Assembly: GCF_907164915.1 (NCBI RefSeq) | Contig: NC_061866.1 | Location: 24,445,905-24,509,904 of the forward strand | Length of the DNA: 64,000 nt | Direction: 5' to 3' | From: Impatiens glandulifera | Taxonomy: Eukaryota > Streptophyta > Magnoliopsida > Ericales > Balsaminaceae | Shown: piece by piece, positions 1-12,509 of the stretch | Layout: each line of letters opens with the position of its first letter | How positions within the stretch are numbered: the first letter of the stretch is position 1 | Translations under genes and position numbers: made by a program | The notes under the pieces: model-generated | Database searches by the model: none | Seen by the model: the letters and a program-made list of their open reading frames with translations, nothing else | What the model was told of the DNA's origin: nothing

Positions 1-99
1 CTTCCTTCTGCTCTACGCTCAATTTATAAATTATGTGAAAAAGGCCATGAGGGGATGATTTTGTTATAAATGTCACTTTCCTTTTTTTGATGGTTTTGG

Positions 100-279
100 T
101 TTTGGGGGGAGATGGTAGTAACTCTCCTTCGACAAGTTTAGTAGCTGTAGCAATATAAGTGGTTTCTGGGGGGGTAAATCTTCATCGACAGGTGTAGTAG
201 ATGTAGCAATATCAGTGGTTTTTGGGGGGAGGTGGTGGTAAATCTTTATCGACATGTGTAGTAGCTACAACAATATTAA
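100..279. repeat. Three imperfect ~60-bp tandem copies at a gene 3' end
   Basis: Units begin near 100, 164 and 217. Each has a G-rich run (TTTTGGGGGGAG type) followed by a shared segment ending GTAGTAGCTGTAGCAATA or similar. On the minus strand each unit encodes Pro-rich text such as VDKDLPPPPPK. Unit lengths differ, so only the third unit is fully inside the open frame of the minus-strand model. Confidence 0.6.
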
Positions 280-683
280 TAGCTTCAACAGCAATTGTAG
301 AAACTGATTCATCAGTCGATGACTTCGTATTCGTGTTCGTATTTCTCTTCCTCTTTCTTTCATATTTATTCAAGTAAAACCTCAAACACATTATTTTCGG
401 TGGGATGACATAAATCAATATTCTACAAAAGAAATGGAATGAATGGGTGTAATATTAATCAAAAATATATAAACACAATATGATTAACCTACCTCTCTGG
501 TTTATTGCTGGGATTGACGTTGGATATAGGATTGGGGGCAGTTTCTTTTATGGTGTTACAAACTACCAAGACGATTTCTCGGGATTCGGAAGTATCCACT
601 TGCATGTTGTTGTCTTGGTTTTCTAACATTTTCACAAAAAATCCTTGTAGAATAGAAGAAAACTTTAGGGTTTCAACGTTCAA
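212..683 (-). CDS. Two-exon hypothetical protein (133 aa model)
   Basis: Function not recognised. The model starts at the ATG at 683-681. Exon 1 is 683-493, the intron is 492-423 (70 bp; donor AG/GTAGGT, acceptor TTTTGTAG after a pyrimidine-rich tract) and exon 2 is 422-212, ending in TGA. Splicing keeps the frame: exon 1 leaves two bases of a codon and exon 2 supplies the third. The predicted protein has an acidic, polar N-terminus, a basic stretch KYERKRKRN near the middle, a Ser/Thr-rich region and a Pro-rich end (DKDLPPPPPKNH). No signal peptide or membrane segment is evident. The 3' part of exon 2 lies in a ~60-bp tandem repeat that continues past the stop. A TATA box lies 68 bp upstream of the ATG. 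It may be the first exons of a longer gene leaving the window at the left edge, or a chance model. Confidence 0.4.
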
Positions 684-750
684 ATAAAGATGATTGTTGA
701 GAGATAGAGAGAGAAGAATATGAACAGTTTCTTATGAAAATGAAGAGTGG

Positions 751-758
751 GATTTATA
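751..758 (-). promoter_or_regulatory. TATA box for the minus-strand gene model
   Basis: Minus-strand TATAAATC. It is 68 bp upstream of the ATG at 683, which allows a 5' UTR of roughly 35-45 nt. The match to the plant TATA consensus is good; transcription is inferred. Confidence 0.35.
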
Positions 759-870
759 GCGGGAAATATATGTTTCAATACTTCACAAAGCGATAATAAA
801 TTCACAGAAATTAGAACATTAACGACACAAGGTTGAGTCTTTAAATTAATAAACGAAGCTAGCTTCACAA

Positions 871-992
871 TCATTCCATTTTACATGACACCTGGTCTGG
901 GCGAAGAAGTCTTCTCTCAAAAAGCGTCTATTCATTCCATTGTACATGGCACCTAGTTTGGGCGAAAAAGTCTTCTCTCGAAAAGTGTCAAT
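871..992. repeat. Tandem 61-bp duplication
   Basis: TCATTCCATTTTACATGACA at 871 recurs with few changes at 932. Both copies continue into a GGGCGAAGAAGTCTTCTCTC-like stretch and an AAGCGTC motif also found in the repeats just downstream. Confidence 0.7.
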
Positions 993-1019
993 TCATTTCA
1001 TATTTTAAAGTTTTTTTAA

Positions 1020-1800
1020 ATATAAAAATAAGTTATTTAAGCGAAGAATTCATCGCTCCAAAGCGTCTCCTCGTAAATAAAATTTACATAAAATATTTTT
1101 AAATATGAAAATAAATAATTGAAGCGAAGTATTCTTCGCTGAATGTTATTTTTAATAAATTTATATAATATTTAATATAGAAATATTATATTTTTGTTAA
1201 TTTTGGTATTTATATACACGAGTAAGTGTATTTACATGTTAGGTAAACGGTTTTTTCATGGGTGTGTTGGGATTTTTTCATGAACGTTAGAGTACATCAG
1301 AATTAATGTAATTGAAGCGAGGAATTCATCGCTACAAAGCGTCTCCTCGTAAATAAAATTTTAAATTTTTTTTGAATATAAAAATAAGTAATTGAAGCGA
1401 ATAATTCATCGTTTCAAAGCGTATCCTTGTAAATAAAATTTTAATTTTTTTTAAATATAAAAATAAGTTACTTAAGCGAAGAATTCATCGCTCCAAAGAG
1501 TCTCCTCGTAAATAAAATTTTAAAATTTTTATAATATAAAAATAAGTTATTTAAGTGAAGATTTCATCGCTCCAAAGCGTCTCTCGTAAATAAAATTTAC
1601 ATAAAATATTTTTAAATATGAAAATAGATAATTGAAACGAAGTATTCTTCGTTGAATGTTATTTTTAATAAATTTATTTAATATTTAATATAGAAATATT
1701 ATATTTTTTTAATTTTGGTATTTACATACACGAGTAAGTGTATTTACATGATAGGTAAATGTTCATTTCATGGGTGGGTTGGGGTTTTACATGAACGTCA
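1020..1800. repeat. Palindromic repeat family (GCGAAGAATTC type) with a ~200-bp duplication
   Basis: A ~60-bp unit with core AGCGAAGAATTCATCGCT, followed by CAAAGCGTCTCCTCGTAAAT, occurs near 1040, 1315, 1397, 1475 and 1555. The core is a near palindrome centred on GAATTC. A longer block with a true hairpin core (AGCGAAG, TATT, CTTCGCT, near 1125-1142) and the text ACGAGTAAGTGTATTTACATG occurs twice, about 1085-1290 and 1600-1795. There is no ORF here. It may be the upstream region of the minus-strand gene or a miniature-element cluster. Confidence 0.65.
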
Positions 1801-2618
1801 GGGTATTAAAAACAGGGCTCCTGGAACGGGTTAAGCTTCGTTCCTTTCTCTTCTCTCCATTCCTTCTCACATGGTGCATGAAGAGAAGTTAGCTTCGCTG
1901 GAGACAAAAAAATCACGATTTCTTTTAACCTGTAAGCTAGGGGAAGGGAGATTTATTCCGTACTTTAACTAGACATTCCGTTAACGGCATTTTGGGTGAA
2001 CCCGGAATGAAACCCGGGTTCTGGATTCTCCCTCCCCCCTCTTCAACTCAGTTTGATTTATTAATATAATAATCAAGCGCAATCTGATTGGTCCGCAACA
2101 GGGGAACACGACAATCGGTAGCAGAAGATCCGAATTGCTTTATTCAAAGCCTAAAACTTGATTGCATTGAGATTCAAAAGCAAGAAACGTCGCTCGTCCA
2201 TTGAAACACGATCGGCATGATCGGCATGATCGGCATGGTCGACACAATCAGCACAATCGGCACGAATAACACGATCGGCATGAACAACACGATCGACACG
2301 AACAACACGATCGACACGAACAACACGATTCAAGAAGTAAGTGATGCTAACCCTAAATCAATTAGAATTGCATCGATATATTTTCTAGACGATTGTTTCG
2401 TGGTTGCAAGTGTCGATTAGTTCTCTAATCTTTGGTGTTTTCGGAAGGTTGTCTTTTTAAGCGATTTAGTTATTAAATCTTTACGGTTTCTCAATTGCCA
2501 TGTTTTTGCATTTATTCTTCTTTATTAATGTGTTCTTCTCTTCAACAATTGGGAAAAAAACAAAAATAAGGCGGAAGAAGTATAAGAATTCGGGGAAATT
2601 GATACAAGCTAGAAAGTG
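1801..2618. other. Unassigned DNA with a 9-15-bp minisatellite
   Basis: There is no convincing gene. From 2207 to about 2330 short units of GATCGGCATGA and CACGAACAACACGATCG type are tandemly repeated; the ORFs on both strands there are translations of this repeat. The DNA around 2000-2040 is GC-richer (CCCGGGTTCTGG), and TGATTGGT at 2080-2090 is a reverse CCAAT-like motif. This could be the 5' region of LINE-A or a lost host 5' UTR. Confidence 0.4.
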
Positions 2619-4290
2619 ATGGCTGATATAATGCAGAAATAGAGTTCTAAGAATGATGAAATAGAGAAGAAACAGAGTTTTGATAATGTTGAAATAGAGT
2701 AGAAGGAAAAAAGAGAAAATTCTCAGAAAAAACTAAAATGAAGAAATTATTCAGGCAGAAGTCAACAAAGATGAAAAATGGAGGGTTGAAGATAATGAAA
2801 GGTCTAATCTCTACGAACTAAAGAATCAAATTTTGAAATTGCTGTTTTAAGCGAAGAAAGAAGAGATTGTTCTTAGAAAGGAAAAAAATCAACAGTTCAT
2901 AGCCTAACTTAATATTCACTACCTTCAAAACTGGAATTTACTCAAAAAAGAAGAATATGATAAGATAGTTAGTTGGTCTGTAAAGACAAAGCGAGAGCTA
3001 ATGAAGTACCCAAAAACCAATAATTACACTATTAGAAGTAACTCCAATTACAGAGTAAATGAAGTTTGGAAGAAAAACACTGAACAGAAAGTTGAAACTC
3101 AGGTACAATACAAAGGCAAAATTTACTTGGGGGATTTTAAACCAAAGGTTGAGATTCTCAAATCTCCTTTTGAGTTTAAATTACCCCTTGAAGTTGAAGA
3201 GAAATGCATTAAAGAGTGGGAATATGTAGTTGTAGTAACTATATAGGAAAAAATCGTGTATCTTTCCTTGTCACTAAGGATGCCTTGCTAAAGCAATGGG
3301 AGCACATTGAACTAGAAAAGGTATATGCAAATATCAATGATCTTTATTTCCTAAATTTCAAGCAGGGAACAAATTTGGAGAATATTATGAAGTTGGGGCA
3401 TACTTATGTGGGTCAATCTACATGAAACTGGAAAGATAGTCTAAAGGATTGAACCTACGTAGCAAACTAAAAGAAATGACTCAAATTTGGTTCAAACTAA
3501 AGAACATTTCGGCTCATATGTACAATGTAGAAGCACTTAGTCATGCTAGTCTACTAGGAAAACCATTGTATATGGACCCAATCACGGAAGAAAGAGAACA
3601 CATCATATATGCTAGGATAAACATTGAAGTGCAACCTAGAAGTACTCTACCAACAAAAATAACAGTTATTGACAGAAGAGGTAAGCCCACAGTCATTGAT
3701 ATTTCATATGAATGGAGGCCAAGAAAATGTGAATTCTGCAATACTTTTGAATAAGACAATAATCAATGTGAAAAAACAATTGAAGAACAAGAAGAAATCT
3801 TGAAAGTTCAGAAATAAAAGGATACCCAAAAGTTCAGGAGAAAAATAAGAAAGCCAAAGAAAATGAAACTGAAGAATCTGGAACTGAAAAGAATCTAGAG
3901 GAAACTAAAGATGAAGAAGTAGATGATGAAAATGTTAAGGATTCAGAAGAAGGATAAGATGAAAAATCAGAGGAACGAGAAGATGAAGAATTAGATAAAG
4001 AAGAAGAATTAAAGGGTAAAAATGAAGAAGAATTAAAGGAAGAAAAATGTAAAGAATCAGGGGATGAATGCAATAGAAAATTAACAAATGGAAGTGACAG
4101 AAAAGTAGTGGAGGAAAGTGAAGAGGAGACTATAAAAGTAGATCGAAAATCTCATGCAAAGTTGAAGCCATGGAATGCGCAGCTCACAAACAAACATCAT
4201 CATATGCAACAGTTCAATCACCAATAGTAAAGCCTAGAGCCAAATAGGTGAGGATGCGACGTAAATATAATCGGTTGAATTCGAGAAATG
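2619..4290 (+). pseudogene. LINE-A ORF1 remnant (DUF4283-like, zinc knuckle)
   Basis: Encodes the RNA-binding/chaperone-like ORF1 protein of a plant L1-type LINE. Open pieces at 3001-3246, 3216-3425 and 3449-3754 lie in different frames. They match the ORF1 of LINE-B in this window in order: FKLPLEVEEK, then IGKNRVSFLVTKDALLKQW (DUF4283 core), then LLGKPLYMDP, and ERRPxxC-type WRPRKCEFCNTF, the start of a CCHC knuckle whose second half is lost to a stop at about 3752. After that comes a highly acidic, Glu/Lys-rich tail (3840-4130). Early stops at 2640, 2698 and 2740 and several frameshifts make it non-coding. It is a homologue of the 43972-44787 plus 58527-58700 segment. Confidence 0.7.
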
Positions 4291-4569
4291 CAATTGGGTT
4301 TTGAGGAATGCAAGTTGGGATTCTAAAGCAGAGTAAGAGTAGTAAAAGAGGAAGTTTACAACAGAATCAGAATTTAAAAAATGTAGGTCTTGTATGTTTT
4401 TGTAGTTTTTTACTGTAATCTTTGTTTATTTGTTGTTTCCAATTAGATATTTTAGGGTCGTTGTTTTTCATCCTTTAATCAAAGATAGAGATTGTCTAAA
4501 TTTGATTTTGACCCTCTCCCACTTTTGGGATTTTTAATGAAATACGCTAAGTTGTTTTCCAAAAAAAAA
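2619..4569 (+). mobile_element. LINE-A: decayed LINE with ORF1 and tail but no ORF2
   Basis: ORF1 similarity (next entry) is followed directly by a 3' region ending in a LINE-like terminus: TTTAATGAAATACGC near 4536, then TTTTCC and a run of nine A at about 4560-4569. Satellite begins immediately after the A-run. No endonuclease or reverse transcriptase sequence lies between ORF1 and the tail. The 5' boundary is not defined; 2619 is the first ATG of the ORF1 remnant. No target duplication was found, because the left flank is not satellite. Confidence 0.65.
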
Positions 4570-4570
4570 T

Positions 4571-5619
4571 ACAACATGGTAAATAATATTCGAATAAGGT
4601 TTGCGATAATATATATTTGCTTGAGATAACTTTAATATTACAGATCTATTTTTATATCAGATAAATTAATTGAAATAAATAAAAATTAATGCAATTTAAA
4701 ATCAAATAATTTATAATATCCCAAAATTGATTAAAAATATCATTGTAATTTCAAATACGATAATGATTATTTTTTTAACCCCAAAAAACTTTTATTTAAA
4801 TTAAAATACTTATTTTTCTTAGAATATCCGAAAATTAAAAAGCCCATCAACACGTGATTTAAATGTATTGAAATAACTTTTACTTATTAAAAACAAAATA
4901 CAACCTAACATAAAATAATAAAATATAGTAAATAATATTCGAATAAGTTTGGTCCATTTAGTTGAGATTACTTTTACATTACAATACTAAAATTAGTTTA
5001 AATTAAAATAAATTAAAAAAAATTAAAAAAATGCAATTTAAAATAAAATCACACAAAATATATAAAAATAATTAAGAAAACTCATTGTATTTTGAAATTA
5101 AATAAATAATTTTTTAACATAAACACTCTTATTATAATAAAAATACCCGATATTCTAAGAGTATTCTAAAATTAAAAAAAAAGTACGTCTCAAAATAATT
5201 TATAATGTGTTAAGAAAAAATTTTTAATTATTAAAAAAAATACAACCTAACATAAAATAATATAATATGGTAAATAATATTCGATGAAGGTTTGTGATAA
5301 TTCATATCTAGTTGAGATAACTTTTATATTAAGATCCTAATCTTAGTTTAGATTAAATTAAGGAAATAAATAAAAATAATAATAAAATTTGAATTAAATA
5401 CACAAAATATCTCAAAATAATTAAGAATTTTTATCGTATTTTGAAATAAGATAAATAATTATTTAAACAAAAAAAACTCTTATTTAAAAAAAAATACCCG
5501 ATATTCTAAGAATATTCCAAAATAAAAAAAGTTAGTCTCAAAATAATTTGTAATGTGTTAAGATGAGTTTTACTTATTAAAAATAAATACAACATAACAT
5601 AAAATAAAACAATATAGTA
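4571..5619. repeat. AT-rich satellite array, segment 1
   Basis: About three monomers of a ~345-bp satellite. The landmark AATATTCG falls at 4585, 4934 and 5276 (spacings 349 and 342). Each monomer has the ordered motifs ACAACCTAACATAAAATAAT, GAGATAACTTTTATATTAC, CTCAAAATAATTAAGAAAAC and ACTCTTATTTTAAATAAAAA. It starts at the LINE-A poly(A) and is cut at about 5619 by a LINE fragment. No genes. Confidence 0.9.
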
Positions 5620-6492
5620 TATGGACATGCCAAATCAAAAATGAAATGGCATGGTTCTTGAAGAAAATCCTAAGAACCAGAGGAGAGGCATATCAGATAA
5701 TGAAGTTCAGAATCGGGAATGGAAATGGAATATTATTTTTGCACGATCCATGGTTAGAGAATAATCCCATAATTCTTCGAGAAGAATTCTAATCTATTAG
5801 AGTTAGAATCAGAAAAAATGTCTCTTATACTCAATTAGAGATATTCAAAAAGGAAAATGCAACTCTATTCTTAGGAGTATTCTAGAAAGAGTCAGAATTT
5901 TGAATTTGATGAATAATATACAATTGTATTGAAACATTGATACAAAGAGTTGTGATACTGTTATGAATGGAAAGTTCGTGGCAGGAAAAACATGAGAGAT
6001 TATTAGAACAAAGGAGGTGGTGGTCGATTGGCACAAAGTAGTCTGGTCTTCAAAGATTATACCTCGAAACCAATTCATTCTTTGGCTGACATTCAGGAAA
6101 AGATTGATGACAAAAGACAAAATTAAGAAGTATATGAATATTCCAGATGTCAATTGCCCAATTTACACAGAAAAAAGGAAAACATTGATCACTTGTTTGG
6201 GAGGTGCGCATTTGTATCCAAGTTGTGGATCAATTTTGCTCAGAACATGAATATCACTAAATTTCCACGTACATGGAACAGAATTATAGAGCTTGTAAAG
6301 AAAAAGGCTAAGGGAGATAACTTTTACGCGAATGTATTCAAATGCTTTTTTGGAACCCTGGTCTACAATACCTGGAGGGAAAGAAATACAAGAATTTATA
6401 GAATGAATAAGAGAAAAGAAGGAAAAGTTTGGAATAATATTGTTTCTGATGGCAACGCTCTCATACATACATATAGGGGAATTCCTTTTATT
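5620..6492 (+). pseudogene. LINE ORF2 C-terminal fragment (zf-RVT region) inside satellite
   Basis: The 5' part (about 5630-5760) encodes the post-RT segment typical of plant L1 ORF2 (FRIGNGNGILFLHDPWL). At 6017-6250 and 6154-6513 two overlapping frames encode the zinc-binding reverse-transcriptase domain zf-RVT: DWHKVVWSSKIIPRNQFILW, then CP..C-type residues and HLFGRCAF. A frameshift near 6160-6170 and several stops separate the pieces. There is no RT core and no poly(A) tail. Satellite resumes at about 6493 with loss of roughly 20 bp of monomer, so this is a fragment rather than a clean insertion. It could derive from the same LINE type as LINE-B. Confidence 0.75.
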
Positions 6493-9400
6493 ACGTTAAG
6501 TCCATTCAGTTGAGATTACTTTTATATTACAAAACTAAAAGTAGTTTAAATTAAAATAAATAAATAAATGCAATTTGAAATAAAATCATACGAAATATCT
6601 CAAAATAATAAAGAAAACTCATCGTATTCTAAATACAATAAGATAATTTTATTACACCAAAAAAACTCTAATTTTAAATAAAAATTTCCGACATTCTAAG
6701 AATATTCCAAAATGAAAAAGTACGTCTCAAAATAATTTATAATGTACTGAGAGAACTTTTACTTATTAAAAAAATATAACTTAACATAAAATAATAAAAT
6801 ACTGTAAATAATATTTGAATAATGTTTGCGATAATTTATATCGTGTTCAGATAACTTTTATATAATAAACATAGTCTTAGTTTAGATTAAACTAACGGAA
6901 ATAATTAAAAAATAATACAATTTGAAATAAAATACATTAAATATATCAAAATACATTAAGAAAAACAATCTTATTGTCAAATACGATAAAATAATTTTTT
7001 AAACAATTTTTTTTTATTTTAAGTAAAAATCTCCGTCATTCTAAGAATATTCTAAAATAAAAAAGTACATCTCAAAATAATTTATAATATACTGAAATAT
7101 CTTTTACTTATTAAAAAATATAACTTAACATAAAATAACACAATATGGGAAATAATATTCAAATAAGGTTTGCGATAATTTATATTTGGTTGAGATAACT
7201 TTTATATTACAGAATTATTCTTAGATTAGATTAAATTAATTGAAATAAATAAATATTAATGCAATTTAAAATCAAATAATTCATAATATCCCAAAATTGA
7301 TTAAGACATATTAGTTTAATTTCAAATACGATAAGATTATTTTTTTAACCCAAAAAACTCTTATTTAAATTAAAATACTTCTTTTTATAAAAATAAACGA
7401 ATATAAAAAAAGCTCGTCAACACATAATTTAAATGTATTGAGATAATAACTTTAACATGTTAAAAACAAAATACAACCTAACATAAAATAATAAAATATG
7501 GTAAATAATATTCGAATAAGTTTGGTCCATTCAGTTGTGATTACTTTTATATTACAAAACTAACATTAGTTTAAATTTAAATAAAAAAAAAATACAATTT
7601 GAAATAAATCACACGAAATATCTCAAAATAATTAAGAAAATTCATTGTATTTTAAAACACGATAAAAAAAATTTTAAACAAAAAAACTCTTATTTTAAAT
7701 AAAAATATCCGATATTCTATGAATATTCCAAAATGAAAAAAGTATGTCACGAAATAATTTATAATGTGTTAGAATGAATTTTACATATTAAAAACAAATA
7801 CAGCCTAACATAAAATAATACAATATGATAAATAATATTCTAATAAGATTTGCGATAATTTATATTCAGTTGTAAAAAAAATTTATATTACAAAACTAAT
7901 CTTAATTTAGATTAAAATAAATAAAACAAAATAAAACAATTTAAAATAAAATCATATTAAATATCTCAAAATAATTAAGAAAACTCATCGTATTTTGAAA
8001 TACGATAAGATAATTTTATTACATAGAAAAAACTCTTATTTTAAATAAAAATTTCAAAAATTTCAGACATTATAAGAATATTCTAAAATGAAAAATTACG
8101 TCACAAAATAATTTATAATGTACTGAGATAACTCTTACTTATTAAAAAAATATAACCTAACATAAAATAATTCAATATTGTAAATAATATTCGAATAAAG
8201 TTAGCGATAATTCATATCTGGTTGAGATAACTTTTATATTACATACATAATCTTAGTTTAGATTAAACTAAATGTAATAAATAAAAAATAATATAATTTC
8301 AAATAAAATACAAGAAATATCTTAAAATACATTAAGAAAACTCATCTTATTGTCAAATACGATTAAATAATTTTTTAAACGAAAAAACTCTTATTTTAAG
8401 GTAAAATCTCCGACATTCTAAGAATATTCTAAAATGAAAAAGTACATCTTAAATTAATTTAAAATGTACTGAGATAACTTTGACTTATTAAAAAAATATA
8501 ACTTAAAATAAAATAACAGAATATGGGAAATAATATTCGAATAAGGTTTGCGATAATTTATATTTGGTTGAGTTAAATTTTATATTACAAACATAATCTT
8601 AGTTTAGTATAAATTAAATGAAAAAAATAAAAAAAATAAAACAATTTAAAATAAAATCACACGAAATTTCTCTAAATACATTATGAAAACTCATCTTATA
8701 GTCAAATACGATAAGATAATATTTTAAACAAAAAAAACTCTTATTTTAAGTTCAAGTCTCCAACATTCTAAGAATATTCAAACATAAAAATATAAGTCTC
8801 AAAATAATTTTTAATGTATTGAGATAACTTTTACTTTACAAAACTATTGTTAGAATCAAACATAAAATAATAAAATATGTTAATAATATTCCAATAAGGT
8901 TTGCGATAATTTATATTAGTTTGAGATAACTTTTATATTACAAAACTATTGTTAGATTAAATTAAATTAAGTGAAATAAATAAAATTTAATTCAATTTAA
9001 AATAAAAAATACATAATATCTCAAATTAGATTATGAAATATTAGTGTAATTTTGAATACGAGATTTTTTTAATTCAAAAAAACTTTTATTTTAAATTAAA
9101 ATACTACATTTTTCTTTGAATATCCGAAAATAAATAAACTAATGAACAAATGATTTAAATGTTTTGTGATGACTTTTACATATTAAAACAAAATACAACC
9201 AAACATAAAATAATAAAATATGGTAAATAATATTCGATTAAGTTTCGTCTATTTAGTTGAGATTACTTTTATATTACAAAACTAAAATTCATACAATACA
9301 TCTAAAAATATATTAAATTCATAAAATAAAAAATAATAAAAATTTTAATTCAAATAAAATCACACGAAATATTCTAAAATACATTAAGAAAACTCATCTT

Positions 9401-12400
9401 ATTTTCAAATACGATAAGATAATATTTTTAAACCAAAAAAACTCTTATTTTAAATAAAAATATCTAATATTATAAGAATATCCAAATATAAAAAATATGT
9501 CTCAATATATTTAATATATTTTATGTTGTGTTGAGATGAATTTATTTATTAAAAACATATACAACTTAACATATAATAATACAATATAGTATGGTTTGAG
9601 ATAAATTTTATTTTATTTAGATTAAATTAATTGAAATAAAAAATATAATTAGATTACATGAAATATCATAAAATAGATTAAAAATTTAAGTATAATTTAA
9701 AATACGATAAGATTATTATTTTAACTCTAAAAAACTCTTATTTTAAATTAAAATATCCATTTTTCTAAGAATAATCGGGAAAAAAGCTCATCATAAATGA
9801 TTTATAATTTATTGTGATAACTTTAACATATTAAAAACAAATACAACCTAACATAATATAATACAATATGGTAAATAATATTCGAATAAGGTTTGTAATA
9901 ATTTTCATTCGGTTGAGATTACTTTTATATTATAAAATTAAAATTAGTTTCAATTAAATTAAATAAAATAAAAAAATGCAATTTTATATAAAATCACACA
10001 ACATATCTTAAAATACATAAGAAGACTCATCGTATTTTAAAAAATGATAATATAATTTTTTAAACAAAAAAACTAAATTATTTTAAATAAAGATACCAGA
10101 TATTCTAAGAATATTCCAAAATAAAAAAAAACAGTACGTCTCAAAATAATTTATAATGTATTGAGATAGTTTTTACTTATTAAAAAAATATAACCTAACA
10201 TAAAATAATAAAATATGATAAATAATATTCAAATAAGATTTGCGATAAATAAATTATCTTGACATAACTTTTATAATACAAAACTATTCTTAGATTAGAT
10301 TAAATTAAATTAAATTTATAGAAATAAATAAAAATGAATTCAATTTAAAATAAAATAATACATAATATCCCAAAATAAATTAAGAAATATTAGTGTAATT
10401 TTAAATACGATATTTTATTTTAATTTAAAAAACTCATATTTTAAATTAAAATACTTTTTTTTCTTAGAATATCCGAAAATAAAAAAAAAACTAATCAACA
10501 AATGATTTAAAAATTTTATGATTACATATTAAAAGAAAATACAACCAAACATAAAATAATAAAATATGGTAATAATATTCGATTAAGTTTTGACTATTCA
10601 GTTGAGATTACTTTAATATTACAAAACTAAAATTAGTTTAAATTAAAATAAATGTAAAAAAAATACAATTTATTATAAAACTACCTAACATATCTCAAAA
10701 TAATTAAAAAAAATTCATCTTATTTTCAAATAAGATATGATACTTTTTTTTAAACAAAAAAAACTCTTAATTTAAATAAAGATACCTGTTATTTTAAGAA
10801 TATTCTAAAACAAAAAAAGTAAGTCTCAAATTAATATATAATATGTTAAAGATGATTTTTACTTATTAAAAACAAATACAACATAACATAAAATAATATA
10901 ATATGGTAAATAATATTCGAATAATGTTTGCGATAATTTAATTCGATTGAGATAACTTTTATATTATAAAATTAATCTTAGTTTACATTAAATTAAATTA
11001 ATAAAATAAAATAAAAATATTATAATTTAAAATAAAATCACACGAATTATACCAAAATAAATTAAGAAAACTCATCGCATTTTCAAATACGATAAGATAA
11101 TATTTTAAACCAGAAAAAACTCTTATTTTAAATAAAAATATCTGATATTATAAGAATAACCAAATATAAAAAAGCCTGTCTAAATATATTTTATAATGGG
11201 TTGAGATGAATTTATTTATTAAAAACATATACAACCTAACATATAACATATGATAATACAATATGGTTGAAATAATTTATATTTAGTTGAGATAACTTTT
11301 ATATTAAAAATCTTATTTTAGTTTAGATTAAATTAATTAAAATAAAAAATATAATGCAATTTTTACATAAAAACACATGAAATATCACAAAATAGATTAA
11401 GAAAATTCAATTTAATTTCAAATACAATAAAATTATTTTTTTTAACTCTAAAAAACTCTTATTTTAAATTAAAATACCCATTTTTCTAATACTAATCGGA
11501 AAAAAAGCTCGTCAGAAAGGATTTATAATTTATTGTGATGACTTTATCAAATTAAAAATAAATACAACCTAAAATAATATAATACAATATGGTAAATATT
11601 ATTCGAATAAGGTTTGTAATAATTTTTATACGGTTGAGATTACTTTTATATTATAAAATTAAAATTAGTTTAGATTAAATTAAATGAAATAAAAAAAATA
11701 CCATTTGATGTAAAATCACACAACATATCTTAAAATAATTAAGAAAAACTCATTGTATTTTCAAATATGATAATATAATTTTTTAAACAAAAAAATTATT
11801 ATTGTTAATAAAGATACCTATATTCTAAGATTATTCCAAAATAAAAAATAGTACATCTCAAAATAATTTATAATGTATTGAGATATTTTTTACTTATTAA
11901 AAAAAATATAACCTAACATAAAATAATAAAATATGGTAAATAATAATCGAATAAGGTTTGCGATAATTTATATTAGGTTGAGATAACTTTTATAATACAA
12001 AATTATTCTTAGATTAAATTAAATTAAGTGAAATAAATAAAAATTAATTCAATATAAAATAAAATAACACATAATATCCAAAAATAGATTAAGAAATATT
12101 AGTGTAATTTCAAATACGATATTTTTTTAATTTAAAAAAACACTAATTTTAAATTAAAATACTTCTTTTTCTTAGAATATTCGAAAATAAAAAAACGAAT
12201 CAACAAATTATTTAAATTGTTTAAATGTTTTGTGATTACATATTAAAATAAAATACAACCAAACATAAAATAATAAAATATGGTAAATAATATTCAATTA
12301 TGTTTGGTCTATTAAGTTGAGATTACTTTTATATTATAAAACTAAAATTAGTATAAATTAAAACAAATGTAAAAAATAAAAAAAATGCAATTTGATATAA

Positions 12401-12509
12401 AACTACACCAAATATCTCAAAATAATTTAGAAAACTCATCGTATTTTTAAATACGATAAGATAATTTTTTTAAACAAAAAACTCTTATTTTAAATAAAAA
12501 TATCCGATA
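6493..12509. repeat. AT-rich satellite array, segment 2, with higher-order structure
   Basis: About 17-18 monomers. AATATTCG-type landmarks at 6810, 7154, 7507, 7834, 8186, 8532, 8885 and 9229 give spacings of 344, 353, 327, 352, 346, 353 and 344. A monomer variant marked ATCAACAAATGATTTAAATG recurs near 7410, 9139, 10492 and 12195. A second variant marked GATTTATAATTTATTGTGAT recurs near 9800 and 11520. The usual step is about 1.7 kb, or five monomers; one step of about 1.35 kb equals four. No gene-sized ORF is present. Confidence 0.9.

Noticed and set aside
2151..2420. ORFs with VVRVDRVV and NNTIDTNNTI repeats on opposite strands
   Set aside because: Both are translations of the GATCGGCATGA-type minisatellite at 2207-2330, with no domain or conservation evidence.
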